NCBI GenBank assembly: GCA_022565655.1 | Contig: JAIUMG010000024.1 | Coordinates: 1-17,673, forward strand | Source of the DNA: Alkalimonas sp. | GTDB taxonomy: Bacteria; Pseudomonadota; Gammaproteobacteria; Enterobacterales; Alteromonadaceae | Length of the DNA: 17,673 nt | Reading direction: 5' to 3' | In this document: in pieces, positions 7,641 to 14,716 of the stretch | Layout: every line of letters starts with the position of its first letter | How positions within the stretch are numbered: position 1 is the stretch's first letter | Made by a program: the position numbers and the translations under genes | Notes under the pieces: generated by a model | The model's input: only the letters and a program-made list of their open reading frames with translations | What the model was told of the DNA's origin: nothing | Database searches by the model: none

Positions 7641-9002
7641 ATGAGTGCCCCTGAGTGCCACAAGCAGCTGTTGCAGCACCTGGCTGCTTGTCTTGGTGCT
7701 TATCAACCCAACAAGGTTGTGCTGGCCCTTAGCGGCGGCCTGGACTCGATGGTGTTACTGCAATTACTGCATCAGTTGCAGCCGCAGGCGCCATGGCAAT
7801 TGCATGCCGTTCATGTTCATCATGGCTTGCAGCCTGATGCCGATCAATGGCTGTTATTTTGCCAGCAACAATGCCAGCAGCGTGGCATTGCTTTTTTTGC
7901 GCATCATCTGCAGTTAACCGGGCAAGGTAACCTGGAAGCCCGGGCTCGTACTGCACGTTATCAGGCACTGGAGCCGTATTGTGATACAACGGGTTCGCTA
8001 CTGCTAACCGCCCACCATGCCGATGACCAGCTGGAAACCTTATTGCTGGCGCTAAAGCGAGGGAGTGGCTTGGCAGGTCTTTCCGGTATTGCAGCTTATC
8101 GCCCTTTTGCGGCCGGTAGCTTAGTCAGACCATTACTGCCATTCACACGTGCTGAGCTGGTGAAGTTTGCCGAGCAACAACAACTTTGCTGGGTGGAGGA
8201 TGCTAGCAATCAGGATAACCGCTTTGACCGGAACTTTTTGCGCCAAAATATCTTGCCACGACTCACCGAGCGCTGGCCTGCCTTTGCTGAAACGGCCAGC
8301 CGCAGTATGGCCCATTGTGCCGAAGCCAACCAGCAATTGGCGGCCATGACAGCAGAGCTAGCGACTAATTGCATCAGCTCCGATGGCGAGTTAAAGCTGT
8401 CACCACTGACTGACTACCCGAAAATACAGCAAGATGCGATCATTCGTCATTGGCTGGCGAGCTATCAGCTGAACCCTGAGCAGCGTTGGTTAGGCACCTT
8501 GCGCCGAGATGTTATTGAAGCCAGACAGGATGCTTCGCCCGTATTGCAGCTTGCCGATTGGCAGGTTCGCCGTTTTAATGATCGGTTGTATTTGCTAGCA
8601 GCCAACATGATAGAGCCTTCAGAGCAGACACTGTTGTGGCAAGGAGAGGGGGAGTTAAGTTTACCCGGTGGTTTAGGACGCTTACTCTTCCGTCAGGAGC
8701 GGCCCGAAGACAGTTTAGCCTGGTTACCGCTTCAGCTATCAGAGCAGGAAGCAACAGTGTGCTTTGGTCGCATGAGCAGCGATTTTAAACCTGCTGGTGC
8801 CCAACACCATAAAACGCTGAAGCAATGGTGCCAGCTTTGGCTAATCCCGCCATGGCAACGTCATCAACTGCCACTGCTGTTTGAGCATGACAGGCTATTG
8901 GCTGTTGCCGGACAGGCCAGTTGCTTTCATCCTGAGCAAGCAAATCTTTGGCTGTGTTATCACCCGGGTGAATCATTCAACATGAACTGCAAAGAGCCTT
9001 AG
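7641..9002 (+). CDS. tilS: tRNA(Ile)-lysidine synthetase TilS
   Basis: Modifies C34 of the AUA-reading tRNA-Ile to lysidine in an ATP-dependent reaction, changing both codon and charging identity. Seen: the N-terminal PP-loop SGGLDSM at residues 31-37 (preceded by VVLALS), HVHHGLQPDADQW, LTAHHADDQLETLLLALKRGSGLAGL, and EDASNQDNRFDRNFLRQNILPRL. These are followed by a middle helical domain and a C-terminal TilS_C-like domain (HHKTLKQWCQLWLIPPWQR...LAVAG). Its 453 residues are near the family size (E. coli 432). It lies 22 bases after the restored accA stop, so it closes the operon. The ribosome site is weak (GAG at 7626-7628). The 3' end overlaps the convergent cyclase gene by 4 bases. Confidence 0.96.
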   Translation: MSAPECHKQLLQHLAACLGAYQPNKVVLALSGGLDSMVLLQLLHQLQPQAPWQLHAVHVHHGLQPDADQWLLFCQQQCQQRGIAFFAHHLQLTGQGNLEARARTARYQALEPYCDTTGSLLLTAHHADDQLETLLLALKRGSGLAGLSGIAAYRPFAAGSLVRPLLPFTRAELVKFAEQQQLCWVEDASNQDNRFDRNFLRQNILPRLTERWPAFAETASRSMAHCAEANQQLAAMTAELATNCISSDGELKLSPLTDYPKIQQDAIIRHWLASYQLNPEQRWLGTLRRDVIEARQDASPVLQLADWQVRRFNDRLYLLAANMIEPSEQTLLWQGEGELSLPGGLGRLLFRQERPEDSLAWLPLQLSEQEATVCFGRMSSDFKPAGAQHHKTLKQWCQLWLIPPWQRHQLPLLFEHDRLLAVAGQASCFHPEQANLWLCYHPGESFNMNCKEP

Positions 9003-9898
9003 GCCCGCCGCACCCGGTTTTTTCCAGCCTCCTTGGCTGCATATAGTGCCGTATCGGCTTGTTGAAATAACTCTGCAGGGCTTTGTGTGGTTTGCCAGGT
9101 GGCAATACCGGCACTGGCGGTGACCTGGTAATGCTGACAACGATGATGGCGGTTGATGGCTTTCACCAGGCGATGGGCTATCAGCTCAGTACTGGTTACA
9201 TCATCTCCTGTTAAGATTACGGCGAACTCATCGCCGCCAAAACGGAACAAGCTGTCAGTACAGCGTAAGGTGCTATGCATGGCTTCGGCTATTGCCATCA
9301 GAATATCGTCACCGGCACTGTGGCCATACTCATCATTGACTTGTTTAAAGTTATCCAGATCGAGCAAGATCACGGCACAGCTTTGCTCCAGTCGTTCAGC
9401 CAGGCGCACCGCCTTATCCAAACTATCATCAAAAAACCGACGATTACCCAAGCCTGTGAGCGTATCTTTCATGGCCATTTGTTGCAGTCGTGTCACCACC
9501 AAGGCATTACGAAGGGGATAGAGCCACTCAACTTCCAGAGCTTGAAGCTGCTTACAAATGAGTGGGGTGAATGGCTGATCACTGCCGTATTGAATTTTGG
9601 CCAGGCACTGCTCTTGCAGCATCAGCAAGCTGCGATGCTGATAGGCTGATTCGGTAGAGCCCGGGGCACTGAATTCACCTATGGCAGTTTGTAATTCAAC
9701 ACCACTAAGCGGCAGAATATTGCCTGCTGCCATGGAAAAGAATTGCAACTGCTCGCGAATATCCAGGCTGGTTTGTAGCTGAGCTAATAAACTTTGATTG
9801 TTATCAGCGGGTAATGCTCGCCAGTACTCATCCGTAGCCACAGCAGCGTAGCTGGGGGCCGTGGGTAGGCTGATTTCGGATAATAAACACAAAGTCAT
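8999..9898 (-). CDS. GGDEF-domain diguanylate cyclase
   Basis: Predicted to make c-di-GMP from two GTP. The C-terminal GGDEF domain spans about residues 142-299. It has DTLTGLGNRRFF at the domain start, the metal-site Asp180 in ILLDLDNFKQVND, an intact active-site GGDEF at 221-225, and an RCTD inhibitory I-site at 212-215, five residues upstream as expected for product inhibition. The N-terminal ~140 residues are soluble-looking, helical, without membrane segments, and not a sensor domain I recognise. The ATG at 9898 has AAGGA (9906-9910 on the opposite strand). TTGCAA (9984-9989) and TAGATA (9960-9965), 18 bases apart on the - strand, form a weak promoter candidate. The stop overlaps the tilS end, leaving no room for a terminator. 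Confidence 0.92.
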   Translation of the reverse strand: MTLCLLSEISLPTAPSYAAVATDEYWRALPADNNQSLLAQLQTSLDIREQLQFFSMAAGNILPLSGVELQTAIGEFSAPGSTESAYQHRSLLMLQEQCLAKIQYGSDQPFTPLICKQLQALEVEWLYPLRNALVVTRLQQMAMKDTLTGLGNRRFFDDSLDKAVRLAERLEQSCAVILLDLDNFKQVNDEYGHSAGDDILMAIAEAMHSTLRCTDSLFRFGGDEFAVILTGDDVTSTELIAHRLVKAINRHHRCQHYQVTASAGIATWQTTQSPAELFQQADTALYAAKEAGKNRVRRA

Positions 9899-9908
9899 GG
9901 CAGTGTCC

Positions 9909-9933
9909 TTAACAATTCACTGGTGAATGTTAA
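9909..9933 (-). promoter_or_regulatory. Near-palindrome in the diguanylate cyclase leader
   Basis: Arms TTAACAATTCAC and GTGAATGTTAA meet around a two-base TG centre. They are complementary apart from one extra A. The inner ATTCAC/GTGAAT arms are perfect. One arm runs into the AAGGA ribosome site. A further GTGAAT lies at 9966-9971. It could be a repressor site or an mRNA fold that limits ribosome access. No function is shown. Confidence 0.4.
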
Positions 9934-10036
9934 AGCAAAAAGCATGCCCAAATGTTAATTATCTAGTGAATCATAAGGTTAGATTGCAACCGGCAGAAAA
10001 ACGTAAGGGTCGTTTGGCGCTGTGTTGGTTTTTTGA

Positions 10037-11179
10037 CTAATCACTTTCCAGGAACTCGATGATGGTATCAAGCTGATGCATGCCGTCTTCATAGCCGATG
10101 TCGATTAATCGGCGGGTAAAGTCTTGTTCAAATAATAAATAGCTGGCCAGGCTGGAATCGGAATGCTGGCCAATGCCCAGCGTACGGAACAGGGTGCGGA
10201 CCGCCAATGGCAGTGACAGGAAGTGTTCACTGGCGATTTGATTAAAGTTTTGGCTTGGGTTGAGCAGCAAACTGTCGATCGGCTTCAGTTTTGTTTCAAT
10301 GCCGTGTTGCTGCATCGTTGCTATGGTGCCGTTGATGCGTTGCATACGCTCCAGATCAGAGTTCAGCGTATCGGCAAATACCGTATCCAGCAGGTGGCCG
10401 GCAATGGTTGCCAGCCCCGGGTGGTGCGGCAAGCGTTCGCTCATATCATGACTGCGAGGTTGCTCGAGACCAATAATCAAAATCTTTTCGGCGCCCAGGT
10501 GGATGGGAGCACTGAGCGGGGATAACTGATTGACAGAGCCATCACCAAAATACTGCTGATGGATCCGCACCGATGGGAAGACCACCGGAATCGCTGCCGA
10601 TGCTAACAGATGATGCAGGCCCAACAGTGTTCGCTGGCCGCAGCGCTTGGCTCGCCGCCACTCATTGGCACTGTCGGATTGAAAAAAAGTCATCGAGTCG
10701 CCGTTGCTGTAGCTTGAAGCCGTGACGGATACGCTGGATAAGTAACCGCCCATAATATTGCGATCGAGCCGCTTTAAATCAAGGATCTGACTCAGCAATT
10801 GCTGCAATGGCGCGTTATCAAATAAACTGACCGGGCGTTTATTGGCGTAATCGGCCTGAAACGCGCTAAAGGCGCCGCGGAGTAAATGCCGGAACACGCG
10901 GGGATAATCGGAATAGTACACCTGATTGGTATGAAATTGCCGCCAGACCCACTCTATCTTCTTCACCCCCAGATGAAAGCAAGAGGCATAGCAGGCAATG
11001 CCGGTACCATTAATGGCACCGGCGGAGGTGCCGCAAATAATATCAAACGGAATTTTGCTGTTACGGGGGTATCGGCTGGCGATGGCTTTAAGCATACCAA
11101 CCTGATACGCTGCCCTGGCTCCGCCACCGGTCAGTAACAGTGCGACTTTTTTTCGTTCCGACGGCGCTGATTGTCTCAT
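10037..11179 (-). CDS. Patatin-like phospholipase
   Basis: A predicted serine acyl hydrolase of the patatin family, likely cytoplasmic as there is no signal peptide. Seen: the glycine-rich oxyanion loop TGGGARAAYQVG (residues 17-28), the nucleophile elbow GTSAG with Ser52, and the catalytic Asp213 in FGDGSVNQLSPL, which completes the Ser–Asp dyad. About 140 residues follow the dyad, helical and unrecognised. At 380 residues it is longer than the minimal RssA-type protein. The substrate cannot be read from sequence; membrane phospholipids are the usual guess. No clear ribosome site precedes ATG 11179. It is divergent from the DUF3014 gene, and the cyclase gene lies 138 bases downstream on the same strand. 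Confidence 0.9.
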   Translation of the reverse strand: MRQSAPSERKKVALLLTGGGARAAYQVGMLKAIASRYPRNSKIPFDIICGTSAGAINGTGIACYASCFHLGVKKIEWVWRQFHTNQVYYSDYPRVFRHLLRGAFSAFQADYANKRPVSLFDNAPLQQLLSQILDLKRLDRNIMGGYLSSVSVTASSYSNGDSMTFFQSDSANEWRRAKRCGQRTLLGLHHLLASAAIPVVFPSVRIHQQYFGDGSVNQLSPLSAPIHLGAEKILIIGLEQPRSHDMSERLPHHPGLATIAGHLLDTVFADTLNSDLERMQRINGTIATMQQHGIETKLKPIDSLLLNPSQNFNQIASEHFLSLPLAVRTLFRTLGIGQHSDSSLASYLLFEQDFTRRLIDIGYEDGMHQLDTIIEFLESD

Positions 11180-11224
11180 ACGGCTGAACTTTTTCTATTG
11201 CTTTCGCTCTGTAGCTAATAATAG

Positions 11225-11243
11225 CAAGCTATACAAAGCTATA
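11225..11243. repeat. Tandem AGCTATA repeats in a divergent promoter region
   Basis: CAAGCTATA (11225-11233) is followed at once by CAAAGCTATA (11234-11243), with a degenerate third copy GTAGCTAATA at 11211-11220. The ~150-base divergent region between the patatin gene and the DUF3014 gene must hold both promoters, and the copies sit one helical turn apart (10 bases between AGCTA cores). This is compatible with a tandem regulator site, but the copies are short and AT-rich. Confidence 0.3.
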
Positions 11244-11338
11244 GGTGACTGATAGGTCTATTGTATGCTTTAGCGGACTAGAGTGCGACTTAGTCTGACT
11301 TAAATTCAACGTTTCTTTATTATTCATCTGAGGTGGAC

Positions 11339-12253
11339 ATGACAGAACACGAACAAGCGCCGGCATCTGCTTCAGCGATCGGGCAGCATTATTATTATCT
11401 GGGATTAGCTGCCGTAGTGGCGGTGATCCTGATTGCCAGCTGGTTGTTATTTCGCAGCGAGCCAGCAGAAGAGGTGGTGAGTCCGCAACCTCCTGTGGTG
11501 GTTGAGCCGTTGCCTCAGGCTGAAACCGAGGCATTGCCAACCGATGAACCTGAACCAGTTGAGGTGGTGGAAACTGAGCCGGTGATTGAACCTCTGCCAG
11601 AGCCACTTGTAGAAACAGATATCGATACCACCGATGTGGTCACTGAGCCGGTTGAGCCAGAGCCAGCGCTGCCACAATTGAATGAATCGGATGCCGAAGT
11701 CCGTTCAGCCTTGCTGGAGTTATCCTGGCAGCCGGGGTTGGCCGGTTTGTTTGTGCAAGAGGAGTTGATCCGTCGCTTTGTGGTGTTGGCCGACAACGTC
11801 AGCCGTGGGCACATTAGCAATGAACTTCAGGTCGTGCAGCAGCCGGATGCCCCCTTTGTGGCGCAACAAGTCGATGACGATATGTATCGTTTGGATCCTG
11901 CCGGTTATCAACGCTACGAGCCTTACCTGACTTTATTGGAAAGTGTCCCGGTGGCGACTCAGGTGGAGTTACTGCAGCAGTATCAGCCATTATTTGAAGA
12001 GGCTTTTAATGAGCTTGGCTACCCGGATACCCCTTTTAACCAACGATTAGTGCAAGCCATCGACTATGTGCTGGATCAGCCGGTCCGGGATGGCGTTTTT
12101 ATGTTGGAGCGTCCATCGGTCATGTACCAGTTCGCTGATGCTGATTTGGAAGCAATGACTGATGTGCAAAAGCAGTTAATACGAATGGGGCCCGATAATC
12201 AGCAGCGTCTGCAGGCTTTGTTGCATAAACTGCGCCAGGCGTTAAATGAATGA
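11339..12253 (+). CDS. DUF3014 family membrane-anchored protein
   Basis: The function is unknown. The protein has a short cytoplasmic N-terminus, one membrane segment at about residues 18-38 (rich in L, V, I, A), and then a ~75-residue spacer of Pro, Glu and Val (PQPPVVVEPLPQ, EPEPVEVVETEP). Such spacers often extend a domain through the periplasm. The C-terminal domain carries the features I associate with DUF3014: LPQLNESDAEVRSALLEL, YQRYEPYLTLLE, FNELGYPDTPFNQRL, MYQFADADLEAMTDVQKQLI then RMGPDNQQRL. ATG 11339 is favoured because GAGG at 11330-11333 is correctly spaced; the GTG at 11333 overlaps that site. It gives 304 residues. The gene stands alone between divergent patatin and a downstream MCP. 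Confidence 0.85.
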   Translation: MTEHEQAPASASAIGQHYYYLGLAAVVAVILIASWLLFRSEPAEEVVSPQPPVVVEPLPQAETEALPTDEPEPVEVVETEPVIEPLPEPLVETDIDTTDVVTEPVEPEPALPQLNESDAEVRSALLELSWQPGLAGLFVQEELIRRFVVLADNVSRGHISNELQVVQQPDAPFVAQQVDDDMYRLDPAGYQRYEPYLTLLESVPVATQVELLQQYQPLFEEAFNELGYPDTPFNQRLVQAIDYVLDQPVRDGVFMLERPSVMYQFADADLEAMTDVQKQLIRMGPDNQQRLQALLHKLRQALNE

Positions 12254-12265
12254 GCGGGAGTTAAC

Positions 12266-12295
12266 TTAAATATTGATATTTGATTAAAGTATAAT
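12266..12295 (+). promoter_or_regulatory. Candidate promoter of the chemotaxis receptor gene
   Basis: A perfect TATAAT at 12290-12295 is preceded by TTAAAT at 12266-12271 with an 18-base spacer, in a very AT-rich stretch. A small perfect palindrome (AAATAT, TG, ATATTT; 12268-12281) overlaps the -35 side. It would leave an ~85-base leader. AT richness makes chance matches easy. Confidence 0.4.
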
Positions 12296-12385
12296 TAATT
12301 CAGCTATTTAGGCTTCCTCTTTAGCCGTTGTTGGCTATGCTTGAATACAAGCTGGTCATCAGCATGGTATCTGAGGAGTCGAGAC

Positions 12386-14014
12386 GTGTTAAATCAACTG
12401 AGTGTTAAATTACGGCTGACGTTATTAATTGTTGTTCCTCTGGTGGTGCTGTTGCTGTTTTCTGTGATGTCATTACGCGACATGCAACAGCTAAACCAAG
12501 GGATCAATAGCCTCTACCATGATCGAGTCGTCCCGTTACGGCAGATTAAAACGGTGTCTGATGCATATGCCGTTACCATGGTAGACACATTTCACAAATT
12601 CCGCAGTGAGCAACTGAACTCACGCCAGGCCCTGCAGCAGTTGCAGCAAGCCAAAACAGATGCTGAGCGGTACTGGCAGGACTATCTTGCTACGGAGCTA
12701 ACCCAGGCTGAGCAGCGGCTGGTTGCTGATGTTGAGCGTTTACGGCAACCTTTTTTCGCTGAAACCGATCGCTTTGCAGCGGCGATAGAGCAAAATAATT
12801 TTACCACCAGCATCAGCAACAACGAATTCAATCAGCGTTTGTATACCGTGGCCGATCCTCTGAGTGAAGCCCTGGATGCACTGATTATGCTGCAACTCGA
12901 TGAATCAGAGCAGTTTCGGGCCCAAGCTGAACGTGGTTATCAGCAGATGCAATCAGTATTCATCGGCTTGCTGGTGGTGGTATTTGTTGTTTTAGGAGGG
13001 CTTGGCTGGTTGGTGTATCGGTCCATTCAGCATCCAATCCGCGCGTTACAACGCTCTATTCATCAAGTGGAGCAACAGTTGGATCTGACTTTAAGAACCG
13101 AGGTGTTGGGTAATGATGAGCTGGCACAAGCGTCTGGAGCATTTAATAGCATGATGGCCCGGATGCAAAACTTTTTTAAAGAGCTGGATGCCGCCATTCA
13201 GCAACTGGCCACGGCCGCTGAAGAAATGAGCCATATCAGCGAGCAGGTCAGTTCAACTTCAGATGAGCAAGAGCAAAATGTCAGCATGATCGCGACCGCA
13301 GTGACCCAGATGTCGTCTGCTATCCAGGAGGTCGCCGGGAATGCGCTTAGAACATCGGAGCAGGCAGGTGAGGCTGATAAACTCGCTGATCAGGGCGTAA
13401 GCCGGGTAGAGCAAAGTATTCAATCAATCCGTCAATTGTCTGAGGCGCTAAATGAGGCGACCAAAGTGATCGCCCAGCTGAGCGAGGAGTCGGATAAAAT
13501 CAGCCAGGTGCTGGCAGTGATTACCAGCATCGCTGAACAGACCAATTTATTGGCATTGAATGCAGCGATTGAAGCGGCGAGGGCTGGTGAAGCTGGCCGA
13601 GGTTTTGCCGTAGTTGCCGATGAAGTCAGACAGCTGGCAACCAATACGCAAAAAGCGACGGAGTCAATCCGAGGCATGATCGATACCTTGCAAGTGTCGT
13701 CTAAAGGTGCAGTGCATGCCATGGAAAACTCAGGGCAGTATGCCGAAAGTAGTGTCAAGCAAGTCAATGAGACCGGCGAAGTCATCAATCAAATGAAAGC
13801 ATCGGTGACCAACATTGTGGATATGAATGTGCAGGTGTCTACCGCGACTGAACAACAAACCATAGTGGCGGAAGAGATCAGCAAAAATATCAGTGAGTTT
13901 ACTGTCAGTATTGGTGAAGTGACGCACAGTGCCAAACAAAGCGCTGAAGCAAGTGACATGCTGGCCCGGCTCTCGTCAGATTTACAGCAAAAAGCCGCAG
14001 CGTTTAAAGTCTGA
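12386..14014 (+). CDS. Methyl-accepting chemotaxis protein
   Basis: A transmembrane chemoreceptor that signals to CheA/CheW. Layout from the chosen start: TM1 at about 11-28, a ~160-residue helical periplasmic sensor resembling a four-helix bundle, TM2 at about 191-213, a HAMP domain to about 265, and a long coiled-coil signalling domain. The conserved hairpin tip is intact at about 384-418 (EQTNLLALNAAIEAARAGEA, then GRGFAVVADEVRQLA). GTG 12386 is chosen because TGAGGAG at 12372-12378 sits 7 bases upstream. It gives 542 residues and places TM1 right after a short positive N-terminus. An upstream TTG at 12341 has no ribosome site. The C-terminus ends AAAFKV with no CheR/CheB-tethering pentapeptide. 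The ligand is unknown, and no chemotaxis genes adjoin it. Confidence 0.94.
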   Translation: MLNQLSVKLRLTLLIVVPLVVLLLFSVMSLRDMQQLNQGINSLYHDRVVPLRQIKTVSDAYAVTMVDTFHKFRSEQLNSRQALQQLQQAKTDAERYWQDYLATELTQAEQRLVADVERLRQPFFAETDRFAAAIEQNNFTTSISNNEFNQRLYTVADPLSEALDALIMLQLDESEQFRAQAERGYQQMQSVFIGLLVVVFVVLGGLGWLVYRSIQHPIRALQRSIHQVEQQLDLTLRTEVLGNDELAQASGAFNSMMARMQNFFKELDAAIQQLATAAEEMSHISEQVSSTSDEQEQNVSMIATAVTQMSSAIQEVAGNALRTSEQAGEADKLADQGVSRVEQSIQSIRQLSEALNEATKVIAQLSEESDKISQVLAVITSIAEQTNLLALNAAIEAARAGEAGRGFAVVADEVRQLATNTQKATESIRGMIDTLQVSSKGAVHAMENSGQYAESSVKQVNETGEVINQMKASVTNIVDMNVQVSTATEQQTIVAEEISKNISEFTVSIGEVTHSAKQSAEASDMLARLSSDLQQKAAAFKV

Positions 14015-14105
14015 GTAAGCTGTTTGCCGGGGTAATGGGTCGGGGGCCTTCAAACTGGGTTTACGCTGTTAGTGCTGTTTTCTTATGCAGCCAGCCGTGA
14101 GATGG

Positions 14106-14134
14106 TTGCAACCTTGGTTGCTTTTGCGCATAAT
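14106..14134 (+). promoter_or_regulatory. Promoter of the 4.5S RNA gene
   Basis: TTGCAA (14106-14111) and CATAAT (14129-14134) are separated by exactly 17 bases. The GC-rich discriminator GCGCGCC (14135-14141) is typical of stable-RNA promoters under growth-rate or stringent control. The implied start near 14142 leaves a ~22-base leader before the mature RNA, similar to the RNase P-removed leader of E. coli 4.5S RNA. Confidence 0.7.
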
Positions 14135-14163
14135 GCGCGCCTGTCATCCTTGATGGCACACTA

Positions 14164-14275
14164 TGGTAACCCCATGGGTCCTCTCGCAATGCTAGTAGGT
14201 GAACCCGGTCAGGTCCGGAAGGAAGCAGCCGCAGCTTATGACGCATGTGCCGGGATGTGGCTGGTGGGGTTGCCA
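14164..14275 (+). ncRNA. ffs: 4.5S signal recognition particle RNA
   Basis: The RNA partner of Ffh in co-translational membrane targeting. The conserved tip GGTCAGGTCCGGAAGGAAGC followed by AGCC is almost identical to the Ffh-binding loop of E. coli 4.5S RNA, and GCCGGGATGTGGCTGG matches the returning strand. The ends pair perfectly: GGTAACCCCA (14165-14174) with TGGGGTTGCC (14265-14274), plus a T–A pair at 14164/14275. The ~112-base length fits the small bacterial SRP RNA (E. coli 114). Ends are set by pairing and could be off by a few bases. Open reading frames across it are not coding. Confidence 0.96.
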
Positions 14276-14307
14276 CCCACCACTGCTATCAGAACGTTAT
14301 CTATCAA

Positions 14308-14335
14308 CAGAACTATTGCTCAGTTCTGATTTTGT
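14308..14335 (+). terminator. Rho-independent terminator after ffs
   Basis: CAGAACT (14308-14314) and AGTTCTG (14322-14328) form a perfect 7-base stem with a 7-base loop, followed by ATTTTGT. It lies ~33 bases past the mature RNA end and probably ends the ffs transcript. It overlaps the last codons of the convergent ComFB-like gene. In the opposite direction the stem lacks a good T run. Confidence 0.65.
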
Positions 14336-14580
14336 AAAAAATCCACCGCTTTGCGTACTGCTTCTTCGACCTTCATTTGCATTTCAAAACGCTCACTTTG
14401 CGGCAGATAAAACGCCATATCGACTTCGTAACGAATGTAGCGAGGTGGCAGCTGATTCAGCACAATGCAGCTTAGATCGGCCAGATAATCCGCATCTTTG
14501 CCTTGATCAAGTCCTTGTTCGCTGATGTGGTCAATGACCAGCTTTTCGTAATAGTTGTGTATATCGTCATTTAAGGTCAT
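14320..14580 (-). CDS. ComFB family small protein
   Basis: An 86-residue soluble protein matching the ComFB domain pattern: N-terminal helix DDIHNYYEKLVIDHI, then DYLADLSCIVLNQLPPRYIRYEVD, the family hallmark 'D-x-x-C/A-x-x-L-N-x-L-P-P-R-Y'. The C-terminal helix is charged. ComFB was named from the Bacillus late competence operon, where its role is unclear. ComFB-domain proteins in other bacteria have been reported to bind cyclic dinucleotides. No competence gene is nearby. ATG 14580 has an AAGAAGAG-type ribosome site (within 14585-14595, opposite strand). It is divergent from tdo and convergent with ffs, whose terminator overlaps its 3' end. The family call is good; the function is unknown. 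Confidence 0.8.
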   Translation of the reverse strand: MTLNDDIHNYYEKLVIDHISEQGLDQGKDADYLADLSCIVLNQLPPRYIRYEVDMAFYLPQSERFEMQMKVEEAVRKAVDFLQNQN

Positions 14581-14650
14581 AGCGGCTCTTCTTTAATGTA
14601 AAGCATGGATTACTATGATTAAGCATAATCGGCTTTTGGCAAAAAAACCA

Positions 14651-14688
14651 CCGTATTGGTAATGCGGGCATGCATTGCTACAATACGG
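14651..14688 (+). promoter_or_regulatory. tdo promoter embedded in a long inverted repeat
   Basis: TTGGTA (14656-14661) and TACAAT (14679-14684) are spaced by exactly 17 bases, a strong sigma-70-type promoter reading toward tdo, with an A-rich tract (14640-14647) just upstream. The whole promoter is framed by the perfect 8-base inverted repeat CCGTATTG (14651-14658) and CAATACGG (14681-14688). A nested inner pair AATGC/GCATT lies at 14661-14665 and 14672-14676. Binding of a dimeric or tetrameric regulator here would block RNA polymerase. The regulator is unknown. Confidence 0.65.
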
Positions 14689-14716
14689 CATGGTTCCCTC
14701 ATGAAATGTGCAAAAC

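Noticed and set aside
12284..12310. FliA (sigma-28) promoter for the chemoreceptor gene
   Set aside because: TAAAG is present, but the sequence at the -10 position (GCTATTTA) matches only about half of GCCGATAA and the spacing is off by one.
14072..14329. Two overlapping + strand open frames as small proteins
   Set aside because: They lie across the SRP RNA and its promoter and terminator, show no protein-family resemblance, and the RNA signal is unambiguous.
14308..14335. Terminator serving the ComFB-like gene as well
   Set aside because: On the - strand the stem is followed by TTGATAG, which lacks a usable T run. Termination in that direction is not supported.
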